Below are positions 1 through 64,000 of a DNA stretch of 64,000 nucleotides, piece by piece. Position 1 is the first letter of the stretch, and every line of letters starts with the position of its first letter. The stretch is from Atrichornis clamosus (lineage: Eukaryota; Chordata; Aves; Passeriformes; Menuridae), in contig WBMZ01000345.1 of the NCBI GenBank assembly GCA_013400975.1, forward strand, positions 186,001 through 250,000. Direction: 5' to 3'. The notes under the pieces were generated by a model that ran no database searches, was not told where the DNA came from, and worked only from the letters and a program-made list of their open reading frames with translations. Position numbers and translations under genes: made by a program.

Positions 1-650
1 ATAAACTACAAAGCCAGCTTTCAAAGGAGAAGTCAGCTTGAAAAGTATAAAAGTAGGATGAAAATTCGTAATAGCAGGGTTTGATGATGGACTGCAAAGA
101 GGGGCAGAGAACACCAGGTTTTGACATGCCAGAGGTCGTCTTGCTGGTGCCACAACCACTGCACAGACCAGAGAGAGCATCACCCCCACTGGATGCTGCC
201 AACAGACCCCTACCAGCTGCTGGGCTGACAGCTTGGGGTGCTACAAAGAGGGTTGATTTCACATGGCGTGTGTGCCCATAAAGCTGGAGCAGCTGTACCT
301 TCCAAACTGGCTTTTTCATAAGGGAGAATATGCTTGTACTCCACATATTCTATGGGAGAGGGAGCGCACATGGGTTTCCCTGGATGGAGAGGTACTGCAA
401 CTTTTGGGAACTACTTATAGAAGGGTGTTTAGAAATTTGTACCTGCTTATTAATGTTTTGTAATTTGATTCATCTGTGGTGTTGATGCTGTTGGTCCTTT
501 ATGTGTACTTCACTGGTTGTCAGTTAATGGCGTGTCATTAATAAACCAGTAAACTGCTTCAATATTGTGAACAGAGCAGTTTTTCCCCCTGACAATCTAC
601 ATGATCACACATTCTAAGAGAGATTCAAGTACCTGAAAAATTGTACTCAC
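1..650 (-). other. MALRD1: MALRD1 intron after exon p (start only)
   Basis: No MAM or LDLa coding pattern is visible on either strand. Positions about 75-420 are clearly richer in G and C than the surrounding intron and carry two short plus-strand reading frames of 66 codons. I do not recognise the sequence; it could be an old repeat. Confidence 0.6.
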
Positions 651-60926
<60,276 letters not shown>

Positions 60927-63900
60927 CTATTAAAATAATAAACAAGGACTGATTAAAGGTCTTAAGTCTGCAATTTCTGTGTTCATTTGTCTAAATACAA
61001 CTTATCTCAAATGCAAATGTTACACAATCTCAATTTGAAGGGAGAAAGTGTCATTTCACACAGAAAATGTTCATTTTTATGAAGGACCATGTTTTTCTCC
61101 TTTTGTTGCCAGTTTACTCCTCGTGTTATGCAAGGATTTGCACTGAAAAACATGGTTGCAATTTCATTGGAATTAAGCTTGTCATTTCATGCCACAGCAG
61201 CTAACCTTGATATAATGAAATACTGCAGATTTAACCTGCATTTCTCTTTGACAGACATCAATAAAACATCTACACTTCTACGACTACTGTCTTGTGCATA
61301 AGAGAAACATACTACATTACAAGTTATGCTACTGATTCTTTACCTAACTTCAGAGTTCTCTCTGATGCCATTATAAAACCAACCAATTTAGTTTCTGAGC
61401 CTAAAAATAATTAACACTATTTTCCCTCTTCACTTTCAAGTTCCTGAATCTTTATAAACAAGACAAAGTGGAGTCGACATGGTTTTTAGACAAGAAAGCA
61501 AGTGCACAGGACTAGATAAAGCAAAGTTCTATGAAACATCCAGAAAGATCCTGTGTCCAAGAAGGCATGCTCACTGCTCTTTAATGAATACATTTTATGC
61601 AAGTATTGGGATTGCTTCTGAGACAAATTGAGGCCTAGTTTCTGGAATGAACGCTACAGAAACTGAAAACTGATTTTTTAAATTATTTTTTCCCCTCTTC
61701 TCTGTAGCCTGTTAAAGTAGAACAAAGATAGTTTAACTGGACTGGTTATAAACTATCCTAAAGGGCTTTGTTTCCTCTCTTCAAGGGATTTCAAAAAATT
61801 GTTATTACTTATACAACATTTATCAAGTAGCTTTCTAAGGATTAAGGGTATTGTGAATCTAAGGTTTTCACTGGCTTTGCATGTTTAAACTTGAGGGACT
61901 CATCGCTGGTTATCTGAAATACTGTGTTTAAAATATTTCACACCTCCTTTCACTTCTTTTGACTTCTTTTTGCATCTTCATTTTTCTTTTGCAGAGAATT
62001 TGTTTCATTGTTTCCTTTTTAAAGAAGTATTACCCTAGATGTAGGAAACTAGCTTAACCCAATATAAGAAATATAAACCATGGAAACTACATACCATGCA
62101 TGAAACATCAATAAAGAAAACAAGAAAAAAGTGTTTTCTGAGCAATTTTGCAGGGAAATATAAAACCACTGTAAGAACTTTTAACACTAGAGAAATTAAG
62201 AGGAAAAGTTATACAGAAATTTCCTACAATACAAGAGAAATGAAGCAATAAAGGAACAAAGGAAAAAATGCACCAAGGACAGAAAGCACTTTATTAAATA
62301 AAAATGCCAGTGAAGGAGTATTACTCAAAGACTATAAGAAATCTTTTCTCTATAAATATAATTGTAAAGACCTCTGCCTTACCTCTCTTCTATTTATAGA
62401 AGTGAAAGCTTTGAACAAAATCAGAAAATAAAGCTTAGTCAAGCTCTATTTGCATTGCCAGTTTTAGCCCTCAAGCATGGCATTTTTGCAGTTTGCATAC
62501 CATTTCTTTAGTTTTTAGAATTTTAACTAATATTCAGCTTCTTCATTTATGCCTCAACAAATCTGCATGAATAGAAACACTGAATGTATTGAGAGGTCAG
62601 ACATCACAGTTCAGATTTTTCAATACTTTTCAATATTAATGATGAATTAAATTCTGTGTGTTTTGACACTTGTTTCTTCTCACATTTTCCTTTTTCTTTT
62701 ATGACATGGAAGCACAGGGAATGTTCCCATGCAGCTGGGGACATTCAACCTACTCAGCTACCTGTGCATATCATACAATAATGCCCAAGCACCTGTACAG
62801 CAAACATTTCCAAATACCTTCTGTTTCCATAGACATGACTTGTGACCTAGTCCTGTAAAAGCCACTTACAGAATTTCTGTATCTTTTCTATTAGTTCAAT
62901 ATTGCCTTAAAAGGGAAATCCACACCCATTACTAGCCCTTAAGGTGTCACATTAAGGTATGGCACAGATATAGCATCTTTAAGAGAGGTTTTTCAAATAA
63001 AATCTAAAGAAAAGTCTCATTTTTGTTCATATAGCCCGATGGAAAGTGGAAGATGGAGTAATTCTTTTTTTTTTTTTCTCACATATAAGGGAGGGGGGAA
63101 AAATCTGCTTTAAAACTCATTTTAAAAATGAATTTTAAAAAATTCATTTAAACATAATGTGTACACTCAGGCGCTTTCGCTTGCTATTCCATTGACTTAC
63201 TAGACAGTGTTGAAATGCATGCTAAAATTTGTTTTTAAAATCTCTCTATAATGAAAACAATATCTAACATTCATTCTGCTTCTATCAATGAGACGTACTC
63301 TGTTTTTATGGGTTCAAAGTTCAGGCAATAATCTCCACTCTACCAGGCCTTCAAAGCTGCATCACAAACTGTACTATTACAACTAATACTACTTAACCCC
63401 TTTGAAGGCCGTCTCAGTAGACAAGACAAATACTTATTAGGAAAGACAATTCCATCTCACATTAGAACACCTAGAGATTTACATCCATTAAGCTCTCAAA
63501 AACCTTTCCCATAAACTGATAGACTATACCATGACTTCAAAAACAAGTGATGCTCTTTACTTCTTAAAATTGCAACTGTATGAGTTTTATTGTTTTTAAG
63601 AGTAAGAAACTATTTTGTAAAATAATTGTTTCTTTACAGTTCCTCTAATTAAAGGTTTAGAGTGAAATTCCTGATTGTATGCTCAAGTAGAATAGTACTA
63701 CACAAGGAAACTGCCAAGTATCAAAATCAAAACAAAACAGAAAAAAACAACACACAAGGGCTGGGTGCTTAGATGGATTTAATTTAATTTCACCAAACTC
63801 TCATACAGATCTAATATAAAGAATATACTGGAGAATAAATCAGTTATTAGTTAATATTAGAATTCTTATGTTAAAATATTTAATAAATACTTAAAAATAT

Positions 63901-64000
63901 TTCATTAATTCTTACATTAAAATATTTCATGTTATACCAAGTCCATGTGTTCACAGTGCCCTTGCTAAAAGGACAAAACAAAAGCTAATTTTAGTACAAA
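60927..64000 (-). other. MALRD1: MALRD1 intron upstream of exon a (partial)
   Basis: AT-rich sequence. I looked for the expected exon with the C-x-F-E and C-x-W cysteines of MAM1 on the minus strand and did not find it, so it should lie beyond the window. A T run at about 63,065-63,079 is the only simple repeat of note. Confidence 0.7.

Overview
This window is vertebrate nuclear DNA, very probably from a bird. The evidence for a bird is six copies of the CR1 non-LTR retrotransposon, an avian-type endogenous retrovirus LTR, AT-rich introns and intron-split genes. It contains no bacterial, phage or CRISPR features.

One gene accounts for all the convincing coding sequence: an internal part of MALRD1 (MAM and LDL receptor class A domain containing 1, also called DIET1), read on the minus strand from about 60.9 kb down to 0.65 kb. 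I can place 16 exons. Every exon-exon junction keeps the reading frame, and together they give 2,683 nt, or 893 whole codons plus part-codons at each end, with no stop. The product is a chain of alternating modules: MAM1 (C-terminal part) - LDLa1 (degenerate) - MAM2 - LDLa2 - MAM3 - LDLa3 - MAM4 - LDLa4 - MAM5 (N-terminal part). The gene runs off both ends: the start of MAM1 lies beyond 64,000 and the rest of MAM5 lies before position 1. No promoter, first exon, last exon or poly(A) site of the gene is visible.

The rest is intron. From low to high coordinates: 1-6 kb holds the MAM5, LDLa4 and MAM4-end exons; 6.1-19.6 kb is one 13.5-kb intron with an old CR1; 19.6-23.7 kb is an exon cluster (MAM4, LDLa3, MAM3); 23.7-34.2 kb is a 10.5-kb intron holding a CR1, a retroviral LTR with part of its leader, and a second, solo LTR with a perfect 6-bp target-site duplication; 34.2-38.4 kb holds LDLa2 and the end of MAM2, with a 1.3-kb CR1 carrying decayed reverse-transcriptase sequence; 42-45 kb holds the start of MAM2; 51-61 kb holds LDLa1 and MAM1, with one CR1 at 56.4-57.1 kb.

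The main points of interest are inside MALRD1: a GC-AG intron (35,866-34,362) whose acceptor competes with a stronger-looking one 30 nt away, where the choice decides whether LDLa2 keeps its first cysteine; joint degeneration of the end of MAM1 and LDLa1, which share one exon; different intron patterns in the repeated MAM modules; and a possible 47-nt poison exon at 42.3 kb. I found no second gene and no evidence of an undescribed multi-gene system.
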